Assembly: GCF_000518245.1 (NCBI RefSeq)
Contig: NZ_KI912407.1
Coordinates: 60,949 to 124,948 of the forward strand
DNA: 64,000 nucleotides
DNA from: Brachyspira alvinipulli ATCC 51933
GTDB lineage: Bacteria > Spirochaetota > Brachyspiria > Brachyspirales > Brachyspiraceae
Direction of reading: 5' to 3'
Under the pieces are notes generated by a model. The model searched no databases. It was not told where the DNA came from and saw only the letters and a program-made list of their open reading frames with translations. Position 1 is the stretch's first letter, and the number at the start of each line of letters is the position of its first letter. Positions 8,634 to 17,207 of the stretch are shown piece by piece. A program made the translations under genes and the position numbers.

Positions 8634-11105
8634 TTATTCTTTTCTAAATAAATATATTATTAAATCTAAAGCAATATTTAAATATTTAATTTCCTTATTA
8701 AAGGATTTTTCATTTTCAATATTCTCATCTTTTTTATCTTTTTCTTTAGATTGATATGTAAACCAATTATATATTGTATCTTTAAATTTATTATAGTTTT
8801 CCTTATTGGCATTATTATAATTAATTCTTGCAAGTGAGTAAGCAAGCCTAGCTATATTCATACCTTCATCTTTATTATAAAATTCTATAAGCTGTTTTAA
8901 TCTGTATATCATAGAAGAAGATAAAAAAATCTTTTCTTTAATATCTTTTTCTTTAGCATCTTTTGAAAAATATCCCACGGAAAATAAAAAATCTATTTTT
9001 TCTTTAACTTTTTCAAACTCATTCCAACTAAATACATATTTAGATTCATCTTCCTGCAGTATTCCAAATAAAGCAACAGAATCCTTTTTACCGTTTTCAT
9101 TTTTTTTAGCTAAATCTTCAAGCTCACCTGTTTGAGATGCCATTTTAGATATAGGGTATTTATTATGGAAAAAACCTATACCAGCTGAAAAAGTAAGTTC
9201 ATCATTAGTGTATTTTTTAAATGCTTCTCTTAAATCTAAAGTAAAATTAAGAACATCAAGCCAATGACCAACTAAAAACACATCATCTCCGCCTGAATAT
9301 ACTATAACAATACGTTTTTTATATTTTTTCTCATTACTATACAAATTCCCAAATGGTTTATAATCAGAAATATTAGTATTACATTCACATACACAATTAA
9401 TATAATATTTGAAAAATAAACTTAAATGCCTTGAGAATGATGAAGTTCTCAATATATCAGCATGTCCTTTAAAACCATTCATAAAAGCATCACCCAAACT
9501 ATCAACGTCACATCTTAAAACAGCAAGCCTATTTATACCAACTGTAGGATTATCTTCTGTACCTTTTACTAAAGTCTCAAAATCTATTAAATTTCTATCA
9601 TTTTCGTTTTCTTTAAAATTATACTCTCCCAAAAACAAATTTGTATAATTATAATCATTATTATTCTTTGAATAAGCTCTTACTAAATTAGTATCTTTAA
9701 TATTTTTAATATCTTTAACATCTGCAAAATAGAAATATCTATTAGATTTTTCATTTTTTTTATCATAATCTAAAGATGGCAAATCAACTGCTTCATCAGC
9801 ATAATTTTTATCTATCAAGGACTTATCTTTAATTATGAAGATGCTTTTTTCTTTTGACAGCATGCATTTACCTAATTTACATAAATTAATACATATATCA
9901 CAAGCATAAACTTTATCTTCATTATCTGCAGAGAAAAAATCGGTCTTTTTTGTAGTTTTAGAAGAAGTATGACAAATACTACATTCATATTCTGCCTGAT
10001 TATCTTTAGGCATTAGTAAATTTTCTAACTGACTATTATTATCATCATAAAAATATCTTCTTTGTTTTATTTGAGTTAGTTTTTTAGAAAGTTTTTTAAA
10101 TACAGAAGCAAAATCTTCCAAATCTTTAAAATTAAACTCTTCTATTCCCATAGCAATATAAAGGTCTATAGAAAAATTATAAATAAACCAATCATTTAAT
10201 TTTTGCATTATATTGCTTATCTTTTCATTTATATCTTCAAAATTAGGAAGTATTATATAAAAATGTCCGCCGCCGGTATAAAGCAAATTAGCTCTTGTTA
10301 AATGGAAATATTCTAAAATCTCGTCTGCAATATGTTCAAGCATTATTTCAAGATAGAAAGACCTTGCTCTTAAAGATTTTAATGCACCTTTAGAAGATAT
10401 AGTATATATAAACTTTTGTATTCCAGAAATATCTCCTGAAAGTAAAACAAAATGATTTTTATTAGAATCCTCAGCATTATATGAATTATCTCTATCCTTT
10501 AATAAATACAAACATGAAGATAATGCTGTATTAATTTTTAATTTATCATAAAAAGATATATCTCCTATACCACATTCTGTACCTTTAGAATATGGAACAT
10601 AAGAAAAAAGATTTGATAATGCATTTAAAATACCATTTATATTTTTTGTATTAAGTATTTCTTTTAAATTTGTCTTATTAGCATTTTCATTAAAATTTTC
10701 TTTATAATCTAATCCTGATTTGAAAAAATCTTTTTTCAAATCAGGGTATATTATTTCATTCAAATCTTCTCTGCCATTATCTAAAACTGATAAAGGATAA
10801 TATTTTATATTTTTTAATTTTTTATCATCAGATTGATGTTTTTTAAATGTAGTAAATATAGATTTTAATGCTCCATTATTCTCAGAGACATCAATCTCAA
10901 AATTATTTTTATTTGATATAATAGAATAAAGAATTTTTGAAACACTTTCTAATATTTCATTATTTTCATAATTTAAAATATTTTTTAAATCAGAAATCTT
11001 TTTCCCTATATTACTCTCTAAGCCAAAAAATGAAATAATATCATCTATATCATAGAAAAGAGAATTTAACAAAAAATTACAATATTTATCATCTTCATTA
11101 TACAT
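8634..11105 (-). CDS. cas10: Cas10/Csm1 with active-type GGDD cyclase and degenerate HD domain
   Basis: Cas10 is the large subunit that makes cyclic oligoadenylate when target RNA binds. The family is clear from SGDISGIQKFIYTISSKGALKSLRAR, the first palm motif YTGGGHFYIILPN, a four-cysteine zinc site (CSICH and CDIC) and the cyclase motif YSGGDDVF (GGDD at 605-608 counted from the ATG at 11105). The N-terminal HD motif, usually LLHDIGK, reads LFYDIDD, and the usual later His of the DxSxxDH segment is Lys (DISFYDK). DNase activity is therefore unlikely. The frame opens at 11183, but a TTGACA/TATACT promoter lies inside those extra 26 codons, so the start at 11105 is preferred and would be nearly leaderless. 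Confidence 0.9.
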   Translation of the reverse strand: MYNEDDKYCNFLLNSLFYDIDDIISFFGLESNIGKKISDLKNILNYENNEILESVSKILYSIISNKNNFEIDVSENNGALKSIFTTFKKHQSDDKKLKNIKYYPLSVLDNGREDLNEIIYPDLKKDFFKSGLDYKENFNENANKTNLKEILNTKNINGILNALSNLFSYVPYSKGTECGIGDISFYDKLKINTALSSCLYLLKDRDNSYNAEDSNKNHFVLLSGDISGIQKFIYTISSKGALKSLRARSFYLEIMLEHIADEILEYFHLTRANLLYTGGGHFYIILPNFEDINEKISNIMQKLNDWFIYNFSIDLYIAMGIEEFNFKDLEDFASVFKKLSKKLTQIKQRRYFYDDNNSQLENLLMPKDNQAEYECSICHTSSKTTKKTDFFSADNEDKVYACDICINLCKLGKCMLSKEKSIFIIKDKSLIDKNYADEAVDLPSLDYDKKNEKSNRYFYFADVKDIKNIKDTNLVRAYSKNNNDYNYTNLFLGEYNFKENENDRNLIDFETLVKGTEDNPTVGINRLAVLRCDVDSLGDAFMNGFKGHADILRTSSFSRHLSLFFKYYINCVCECNTNISDYKPFGNLYSNEKKYKKRIVIVYSGGDDVFLVGHWLDVLNFTLDLREAFKKYTNDELTFSAGIGFFHNKYPISKMASQTGELEDLAKKNENGKKDSVALFGILQEDESKYVFSWNEFEKVKEKIDFLFSVGYFSKDAKEKDIKEKIFLSSSMIYRLKQLIEFYNKDEGMNIARLAYSLARINYNNANKENYNKFKDTIYNWFTYQSKEKDKKDENIENEKSFNKEIKYLNIALDLIIYLFRKE

Positions 11106-11112
11106 AAAAATA

Positions 11113-11140
11113 AGTATATAAAATAAAATTGAGATGTCAA
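11113..11140 (-). promoter_or_regulatory. csm operon promoter
   Basis: TTGACA (11140-11135) and TATACT (11118-11113) are separated by 16 bases on the minus strand. The ATG at 11105 begins 8 bases after the -10 box, so the transcript would start at or next to the start codon. No ribosome binding site exists there. This is the only strong promoter found ahead of the eight csm/cas genes. Confidence 0.65.
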
Positions 11141-11234
11141 CAATATATATATATTTTATAATTATTTTTTCATAATTTAACATAAAAAATAAATACTTTA
11201 TTTTAATACAGTATATATTAATTATTTTTTATAC

Positions 11235-11262
11235 TTGTAACTTTGTTGTTATATGATATAAT
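11235..11262 (+). promoter_or_regulatory. fabZ-lpxA-lpxB promoter
   Basis: TTGTAA (11235-11240) and TATAAT (11257-11262) lie 16 bases apart, 48 bases before fabZ. They stand back to back with the csm promoter in the same intergenic space. Confidence 0.55.
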
Positions 11263-11310
11263 TTTCTTTAAAATGTATTAAATTTTTTTTAATCAAGGAT
11301 TTGTTTAATA

Positions 11311-11775
11311 ATGGAAAAAATTAATATAACAAAAATAATGGAATTACTTCCTCATAGATACCCTTTTCTACTTGTTGATAAAGTAGAAAGTATTGAAGAA
11401 GGTAAAATACATGCTGTAAAAAATGTAACATTTAATGAGCCTCAATTCACAGGACATTTTCCAGAAAGCCCTATTATGCCTGGTGTTTTAATGATTGAAG
11501 CATTAGCTCAAACTTCAGGAATATACTGTTACACTAAAATTTTAAAACCTGATGAATATGGCAAAAAATTTATGTTCTTTGCAAAAATAGATAATGTTAA
11601 ATTTAAAAATCCTGTAATACCAGGTGATGTTATGGACATGATTGTTACAGTTGAAGCATTCAGCAATAATCTGCTTAAAACTCATGGAGAAGTTAAAGTA
11701 AATGATAAATTAGCTTGCTCTGCTGATTTAGGTTTATTTTTAGTTGACAAAGAAGCTATGAAAATAGAAAAATAA
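11311..11775 (+). CDS. fabZ: 3-hydroxyacyl-ACP dehydratase FabZ
   Basis: FabZ dehydrates 3-hydroxyacyl-ACP in fatty acid elongation. The hotdog fold and active site are visible: LLPHRYPFLLVDKV near residue 12, and GHFPESPIMPGVLMIEALAQ near residue 50 with the catalytic His and Glu. The length of 154 residues is standard. An AAGGAT site lies about 11 bases before the ATG. It is followed after 15 bases by lpxA, which draws on the same 3-hydroxyacyl-ACP pool, an arrangement common in bacteria that make lipid A. Confidence 0.95.
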   Translation: MEKINITKIMELLPHRYPFLLVDKVESIEEGKIHAVKNVTFNEPQFTGHFPESPIMPGVLMIEALAQTSGIYCYTKILKPDEYGKKFMFFAKIDNVKFKNPVIPGDVMDMIVTVEAFSNNLLKTHGEVKVNDKLACSADLGLFLVDKEAMKIEK

Positions 11776-11790
11776 TTTATAGGAATAAAA

Positions 11791-12585
11791 ATGTCAAATA
11801 ATATACATAGTACTGCTATTATTTCTGAATCTGCAAAAATAGCAGATAATGTAAAAATAGGTCCTTATGCTATAATAGAAGGTGAAGTTAGTATAGGTGA
11901 AAATACAACTATAGGAGCGCATTCTGTAATAAAAGAATACACAACTATAGGAAAAAATAATATAATACATGATCATGCGGTTATAGGAAATTTACCTCAG
12001 GATATACATTTTGATAGAAAAACAATCAGTTTTCTTGAGATAGGTGACGGCAATGAAATTAGAGAATTTGCCAATCTTCATAGATCATGTAAAGAAAATG
12101 GAAAAACTATTATAAAAAACAATTGTTATATAATGGCTACTGGGCATGTGGCACATGACTGTGAAATACATGATAATGTTATAATATGTAACGGAGCTTT
12201 GGTTGCCGGTCATGTAAGAGTAGAAAAGGGAGCATTTATATCTGGAAACTGTGTAGTTCATCAGTTCTGTGCTATAGGACAATATGCTATGATTAGCGGA
12301 ATGTCTGCTGTGGGAAGAGATATACTACCTTTTGCTTTAACTGCTCATGCTGGAGAAGCAATTATTTATAAGTTAAATTTAGTAGGAATGAGAAGAGCAG
12401 GGTTTACATCTGAGCAAATATCTCAAGCTGAAGAAGCTTATGATATGTGGTATAATTGGAATAAAACTAAACAGGAATTTTTAGATACATATTTAAATGA
12501 TAGTTCATTAAATGAAATAGCTAAAGATATTGTTATATTTATATCCAAGGCCAAACGCGGTATTACCCCTAAAAAAACTGTATAA
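11791..12585 (+). CDS. lpxA: UDP-N-acetylglucosamine acyltransferase LpxA
   Basis: LpxA puts the first 3-hydroxyacyl chain on UDP-GlcNAc, the first step of lipid A synthesis, in the cytoplasm. Residues 5-190 form a left-handed beta-helix of hexapeptide repeats (for example AKIADNVKIGPYAIIEGEVSIG). The catalytic His is in MATGHVAHDCEI near residue 120, and the C-terminal part is helical. Length of 264 residues matches the family. Together with lpxB it shows that the organism makes a lipid A-type outer membrane lipid. Confidence 0.95.
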   Translation: MSNNIHSTAIISESAKIADNVKIGPYAIIEGEVSIGENTTIGAHSVIKEYTTIGKNNIIHDHAVIGNLPQDIHFDRKTISFLEIGDGNEIREFANLHRSCKENGKTIIKNNCYIMATGHVAHDCEIHDNVIICNGALVAGHVRVEKGAFISGNCVVHQFCAIGQYAMISGMSAVGRDILPFALTAHAGEAIIYKLNLVGMRRAGFTSEQISQAEEAYDMWYNWNKTKQEFLDTYLNDSSLNEIAKDIVIFISKAKRGITPKKTV

Positions 12586-12609
12586 AAATAAAAACAAACG
12601 TAAAAAAAT

Positions 12610-13740
12610 ATGAGAATATTTATAGCTACTGGAGAAGTATCTGGGGACATTCAAGGTGCCTTATTAGCAAAAAAATTAAAAGAATTAAAACCTGATGTTA
12701 TTTTAGATGGTTTCGGCGGTGTAGAAATGCAAAAAGCAAATGTCAATATATTATCTGACATGTCTACATTATCAACCATGGGAATTTTTGAGGGTGCTAA
12801 TCCTGTTTATGCATTTAAAAAACTAGGTGCGTTTAACATTTTGCAGGAATATCTTAAAAATAATAAAGTAGACATAATGCTCTTAGTTGATAATCAAGGT
12901 GTTAATCTTTTATTAGCTAAATATTGCAAGGCTAATAATATAAAATATGTATACTATTTTCCTCCGCATGTTGGAATCTGGGGGGCTTGGAATGCAAAAA
13001 AGCTGCTTTCGGCAAGAAAAATAATAACACCTTTCTTATTTGATTATGAAGTATATAAAAAATACGGATGCGATGTAATGTATAGCGGGCATCCTTTTGC
13101 TGATTTAGAATATAATAAAACAATACCAGAATTAAATATGCCTAAAAAAGAATATACAGTTGGTGTATTATTTGGAAGCAGATATCAAGAAATAACTAAA
13201 TTAGCACCTGTATTTATAAAATCTATGAAAATGCTTAATGATATGCTTTCGTCTAATATAAGATTCATAATACCAATAGCATATCCTGAATATAAAGAAC
13301 CTATAGAAAAAATATTAAATGAATATAATAATATTTTAAAAGACATATCTTATTCTTTGTTATTAGGAGATGATAAAGATTATGTTTATTCATATTCTGA
13401 TGCTTTGATAATGTCTAGCGGTACAGCAAGTCTTCTCGCTGCATGTTATGGCAAACCTATGGTTATATGCTATAAAATCTCTCATATTACATTTTTTCTT
13501 GGTAAATTGCTTACAAATATAAAATATGTAGGTATGCCAAATGTACTTCTTAATGAAGAGGCAGTTCCAGAGCTACTACAAAATGACTGCAATCCTAATG
13601 CTATTACAAGTTATATTATAAAATACTTGACTGATAAAGAATATTATAAAAAAGTAAGCAATAATTTACTTAGAGTAAGAGAAACTTTAGGTGAAAAAAA
13701 TGTATTAGAACGTATAGCAAAAGAGATTATACAATTATGA
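12610..13740 (+). CDS. lpxB: Lipid-A-disaccharide synthase LpxB
   Basis: LpxB joins UDP-2,3-diacylglucosamine and lipid X into the lipid A disaccharide. It is a GT-B glycosyltransferase at the inner membrane. Family motifs are ATGEVSGDIQGA at the N-terminus, LFGSRYQEI near residue 195, and SSGTASLLAACYGKPMV near residue 280. The usual YYVSPQVWAW segment is changed to YYFPPHVGIWGAW, and the DAPDFN-like segment to VDNQGVN, so the acceptor site is divergent. Length of 376 residues is normal. The gene lies 25 bases after lpxA and overlaps the next gene by four bases (ATGA). Confidence 0.88.
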   Translation: MRIFIATGEVSGDIQGALLAKKLKELKPDVILDGFGGVEMQKANVNILSDMSTLSTMGIFEGANPVYAFKKLGAFNILQEYLKNNKVDIMLLVDNQGVNLLLAKYCKANNIKYVYYFPPHVGIWGAWNAKKLLSARKIITPFLFDYEVYKKYGCDVMYSGHPFADLEYNKTIPELNMPKKEYTVGVLFGSRYQEITKLAPVFIKSMKMLNDMLSSNIRFIIPIAYPEYKEPIEKILNEYNNILKDISYSLLLGDDKDYVYSYSDALIMSSGTASLLAACYGKPMVICYKISHITFFLGKLLTNIKYVGMPNVLLNEEAVPELLQNDCNPNAITSYIIKYLTDKEYYKKVSNNLLRVRETLGEKNVLERIAKEIIQL

Positions 13741-14552
13741 CTGATTTAGAATTAGAAGATATAAAAGATTATATAAAAAAAAATAAAAAATCTTCTTTAG
13801 AATTTAATATTATTTGGTTAAATAATAAAACCAAACAAAAAATAATGCTCATAATAGAAGAAGTACTAAAAAAATATAAAGTAGAAAAATATTATGATGA
13901 TGTTTGTTATATTATAATGGAACTTATATCAAATGCTATTAAAGCAAGATATTTACATGTAATAACTATAAAGATATTGAGGCAAAAACATAAAGATTTT
14001 AATCAAAAAATAGATACTGACGAATATTTTTATGATTATAAGATAATGAGTGAATATTCTGATACATTTAAAGACGATGAATCAAAAAAAATTCTTAAAG
14101 ATATAATAAAATTAGAAAATAATTTAATAAAAGATATGGACAGCAATATAGATATAGATAATGAAAAATATCAACAGCTGCTTTCATACAGAAATGATAC
14201 AAAAAAGAAATTTATAATAAAATTCTTAATAAAATTAAATAAAAATAATATAGAATTTGAAGTTATAAATGATGCACCTCTCATAATGATTAGCAGAACT
14301 AGAATAGATTCAAAAAGACTTACATTTGAAGAATATTATAAAAAGAATATGGTTGAAAATTTCTTTATAGAGCAATTAGATAATTCAGAAAGTGCTGGTT
14401 TTGGCTTAGCTTTATGCGATTTAAGGCTTTTTAATCAGAATTTAGACCCTCATACATGCTTAAGAATATTTGATGAAAATAACAGAACCCACTCTAAACT
14501 AATACTGCCAATCAAACAGGAATTCAGTTTCACAGTATATAATAAATATTAA
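13737..14552 (+). CDS. Histidine-kinase-type ATPase domain protein, function unknown
   Basis: This 271-residue protein carries the nucleotide-binding boxes of the GHKL/HATPase_c fold: an N-box MELISNAIKA at residues 61-70 and a G-box ESAGFGLALC near residue 222. There is no phospho-accepting histidine region, sensor or membrane segment. A long lysine-rich charged insert lies between the boxes. Candidates are a stand-alone anti-sigma-factor-like or signalling ATPase. The ATGA overlap with lpxB implies co-translation, which would tie it to envelope synthesis; that link is inference. Its stop overlaps the convergent smr gene by four bases. Confidence 0.7.
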   Translation: MTDLELEDIKDYIKKNKKSSLEFNIIWLNNKTKQKIMLIIEEVLKKYKVEKYYDDVCYIIMELISNAIKARYLHVITIKILRQKHKDFNQKIDTDEYFYDYKIMSEYSDTFKDDESKKILKDIIKLENNLIKDMDSNIDIDNEKYQQLLSYRNDTKKKFIIKFLIKLNKNNIEFEVINDAPLIMISRTRIDSKRLTFEEYYKKNMVENFFIEQLDNSESAGFGLALCDLRLFNQNLDPHTCLRIFDENNRTHSKLILPIKQEFSFTVYNKY

Positions 14553-15130
14553 TTATTATTACTTTCAATATGAAGATATATAATCTTAGCTCCGCCCCCT
14601 CCAAGATGAGAAGGAGCATTGGAAGAATATTTTATATAATGTTTTCCTTCTGTAGCAATATAGTATTCAACTAAATCTTTAAGAACTGCAATTCCATTTT
14701 CGCTTCTAAAACCTTTACCATGAATTATTAGTATAGGACTTAATTTATTTTTTTTGGATTCAGCTATAAATTTTCTTATTTTATGCAAAGCTATTTCTCT
14801 AGTATCTCCATGCAAATCAAGTCTATCTTTTGGAATAGCATTTTTTACATTAGGTTTAAATTTATAATTTGTTTTTTTATCATAAATAGATTTTTTAGAA
14901 TGATTAGTGCAATCGAGATTCTCAATTGCACTTAGAAACATTTCTTTATCTTCTTGAGTATAAATTAATTCTTCTTGATAATTTTTATAGTCAGTATTTT
15001 TATTTGTTGTTATATTTTCTTCTATTGTATTTTCTTTTTTAGAAGTATCAAAATCATCAGGATAATACCCATGCTTAAGATAGAATTCAAATAATTTTCT
15101 ATCCTCTTCTTCATTAGAATTTGTAGGCAT
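14549..15130 (-). CDS. Smr domain protein (MutS2-type small nuclease domain)
   Basis: The C-terminal half (from about residue 100) is an Smr domain: RLDLHGDTREIALHKI, LIIHGKGFRSENG and YSSNAPSHLGGGGAKIIYL. Stand-alone Smr proteins act on branched or nicked DNA or on RNA at stalled ribosomes; which applies here is not known. The N-terminal 95 residues are charged and low-complexity. The gene sits directly downstream of rho (25 bases apart) and probably shares its transcript. Confidence 0.85.
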   Translation of the reverse strand: MPTNSNEEEDRKLFEFYLKHGYYPDDFDTSKKENTIEENITTNKNTDYKNYQEELIYTQEDKEMFLSAIENLDCTNHSKKSIYDKKTNYKFKPNVKNAIPKDRLDLHGDTREIALHKIRKFIAESKKNKLSPILIIHGKGFRSENGIAVLKDLVEYYIATEGKHYIKYSSNAPSHLGGGGAKIIYLHIESNNN

Positions 15131-15154
15131 ATTAATAAAATCCTGATAAATATA

Positions 15155-16669
15155 TTATGAATTTAATAATTTTAAGAACTCTGCATTATCTTTAGTAGAA
15201 TTCATCTTATCAACAACTGTTTCTATAATCTCATCTTCATCTATACCCTGAGACTGCATAAACTTTCTTAAAGCCCACATCTTGCTCATCTCTTCAGGAC
15301 TAAGAAGTAAATCCTCTCTTCTAGTAGAAGAAGAATCAATATCAATGGCAGGGAAAAGTCTTCTATTAGCAAGTCTTCTATCTAAATGAAGCTCCATATT
15401 ACCAGTACCTTTAAACTCTTCATAAATATAATCATCCATTTTACTGCCTGTATCAACCAAAGCAGACGCAATTATAGTAAGAGAACCGCCTTCCTCTATA
15501 TTTCTAGCCGCACCGAAGAATCTTTTTGGTTTATGAAGTGCATTAGAATCTACACCTCCTGTTAATACCTTACCGCTTGCAGGAACTACCAAGTTATAAG
15601 CTCTTGAAAGTCTTGTAATAGAATCTAATATAATAACTACATCATGCTTATTTTCTACTAATCTCTTAGCTTTCTCTAATACCATCTCAGAAACCTGACA
15701 ATGTTTATCAGGAGTTTCATCAAAAGTAGATGCTATAACTTCAGCTTCCGGAACTTGTCTTTTCATATCAGTTACTTCTTCAGGACGTTCATCTATAAGA
15801 AGTATAAATAGTTTAATATCTGGATAATTTTTACATATAGCATTAGCGATTTCCTGAAGCATCATAGTTTTACCAGCTTTAGGAGGTGCTACAATTAAAC
15901 CTCTTTGACCTTTACCAATAGGAGAAACTAAATTAATAATACGTGTAGAAATTTTATTAGGAGCAAACTCTAAATCTATACGTTCATTAGGAAAAATTGG
16001 AGTAAGTTTATCAAAATGAGGTCTTTTATATAAATTATTAGGCTCTTCTCCATTTACAGTTTCTATTCTAAGTAAAGCAAAGAATTTTTCACCTACATTA
16101 TCTTTAGGAGGTCTAACTTCTCCTGTAATAATATCTCCAGTTCTAAGTCCGAAAAGTCTTATCTGAGCAGGAGAAATGTATATATCATCAGGTCCAACTA
16201 AATAATTACTGTTTTTAGAACGTAAAAAACCAAAACCATCTTGCAAAGTTTCCAAAGTACCTTCAGCAACGATTTTACCTTCCATAGAAATTTGTGCCTT
16301 TAATATGGCATGCATAAGTTCCTGACGTCTTATATTATTGCTTGTATCTTTTTTAATACCATAAGTTTCTGCAAATTCTAAAAGCTCCTCAAAAGTTAAA
16401 GAACTCAATTTACTGATATAAAGCACATCATGAGGTCTATTAATAACTTTCTTTTCAGAGTTTTCACTTTCTACTATTTCTTTCTGAGCATTTAATTCAT
16501 CTTTTTCTATATTATTTGATTCTGCATTATCTTGATTTTCAGTATTCGCTTCTAATTTAACAACCTTTTTTCTTATAGCTCTAGGCTTAACAGGCTGTTG
16601 TACAGCAGTAGGATTTTCTAATTCTTCATTCTCAACAGATGTTTTAGCATGTTTTTTTATATAAGCCAT
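15155..16669 (-). CDS. rho: Transcription termination factor Rho
   Basis: Rho is the hexameric RNA helicase that ends transcription. The order is a charged N-terminal extension (residues 1-85), the Rho N-terminal fold ([14 protein letters not shown]), an RNA-binding cold-shock domain (GFGFLRS near residue 145), then the RecA-like motor with Walker [23 protein letters not shown] and [12 protein letters not shown] strong GGAGGG site precedes the ATG. At 504 residues it is longer than E. coli Rho (419) because of the Lys- and Asn-rich N-terminal extension, as in several AT-rich lineages. Confidence 0.97.
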   Translation of the reverse strand: MAYIKKHAKTSVENEELENPTAVQQPVKPRAIRKKVVKLEANTENQDNAESNNIEKDELNAQKEIVESENSEKKVINRPHDVLYISKLSSLTFEELLEFAETYGIKKDTSNNIRRQELMHAILKAQISMEGKIVAEGTLETLQDGFGFLRSKNSNYLVGPDDIYISPAQIRLFGLRTGDIITGEVRPPKDNVGEKFFALLRIETVNGEEPNNLYKRPHFDKLTPIFPNERIDLEFAPNKISTRIINLVSPIGKGQRGLIVAPPKAGKTMMLQEIANAICKNYPDIKLFILLIDERPEEVTDMKRQVPEAEVIASTFDETPDKHCQVSEMVLEKAKRLVENKHDVVIILDSITRLSRAYNLVVPASGKVLTGGVDSNALHKPKRFFGAARNIEEGGSLTIIASALVDTGSKMDDYIYEEFKGTGNMELHLDRRLANRRLFPAIDIDSSSTRREDLLLSPEEMSKMWALRKFMQSQGIDEDEIIETVVDKMNSTKDNAEFLKLLNS

Positions 16670-16701
16670 AATAATCCCTCCATAAACAATATATAATGTC
16701 T

Positions 16702-16727
16702 AGTTATAGCGATTAAACGCTATAACT
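16702..16727 (-). promoter_or_regulatory. Perfect 10-bp hairpin between rplQ and rho
   Basis: AGTTATAGCG and CGCTATAACT flank a 6-base loop, with all ten pairs perfect. It sits about 70 bases after rplQ and about 33 bases before rho. No T-run follows on the minus strand, so it is not a classical intrinsic terminator. It could mark the 3' end of the ribosomal transcript or serve in rho autoregulation. Confidence 0.6.
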
Positions 16728-16797
16728 TAAACATAAATATTATTTATTTTTTAATTTGCTTATTATATTGATTTATAATGTGATTTTTTTATTTAAA

Positions 16798-17184
16798 TTA
16801 TTTATTTTTAGTTTTAACAGAAGAGCTGTCAGATTCGCAAAGCATAACTACGCACATATCAGCAGCATCACCGAATCTTTTGTATGATAAAATTTTTCTT
16901 ACATAACCGCCGTTTTTACCAGCATATCTAGGAGCTATATCTTTAAAAAGTTTAGCAAGCACTGTTTTATCTTTTACATATTTAGCAATAGTTCTTCTAT
17001 TATGAAGATTATCAACTTTAGCTTTATAAATAATTTTATCAGCTAATTGCTTTATAGCTCTGCCCTTTTCTTTAGTAGTTTCTATTTTCTCATATTTTAA
17101 AAGAGAAGTAAGCATATTAGAAAGCATAGCTTTTTTATGTGCACTTGTTCTATTAAATTTTTTTACTGTAACTCTATGTCTCAT
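16798..17184 (-). CDS. rplQ: 50S ribosomal protein L17
   Basis: The N-terminal MRHRVTVKKFNRTSAHKKAML and the LLKYEKIETTKEKGRAIKQLADK segment identify L17, which lines the peptide exit region of the large subunit. The 128-residue length is normal, with a Ser/Lys-rich tail. It is the last gene of the ribosomal cluster, 23 bases after rpoA, the usual bacterial order. Confidence 0.96.
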   Translation of the reverse strand: MRHRVTVKKFNRTSAHKKAMLSNMLTSLLKYEKIETTKEKGRAIKQLADKIIYKAKVDNLHNRRTIAKYVKDKTVLAKLFKDIAPRYAGKNGGYVRKILSYKRFGDAADMCVVMLCESDSSSVKTKNK

Positions 17185-17207
17185 TTTACTATCCTTAAAA
17201 GTTTATA

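Noticed and set aside
939-11105. Type III-B (Cmr) assignment for the CRISPR operon
   Set aside because: The small subunit, the Csm3 GAIDSP motif, Csm4 and Csm5 sequences and the Csm6 genes fit type III-A; no Cmr1, Cmr4 or Cmr6-like protein is present.
11794-12650. Three minus-strand frames inside lpxA and lpxB
   Set aside because: They are Tyr-, Ile- and Phe-rich shadows of the real plus-strand genes and have no ribosome sites.
13860-13990. Complete sensor histidine kinase after lpxB
   Set aside because: Only the ATP-binding boxes are present; there is no H-box, membrane segment or partner response regulator.
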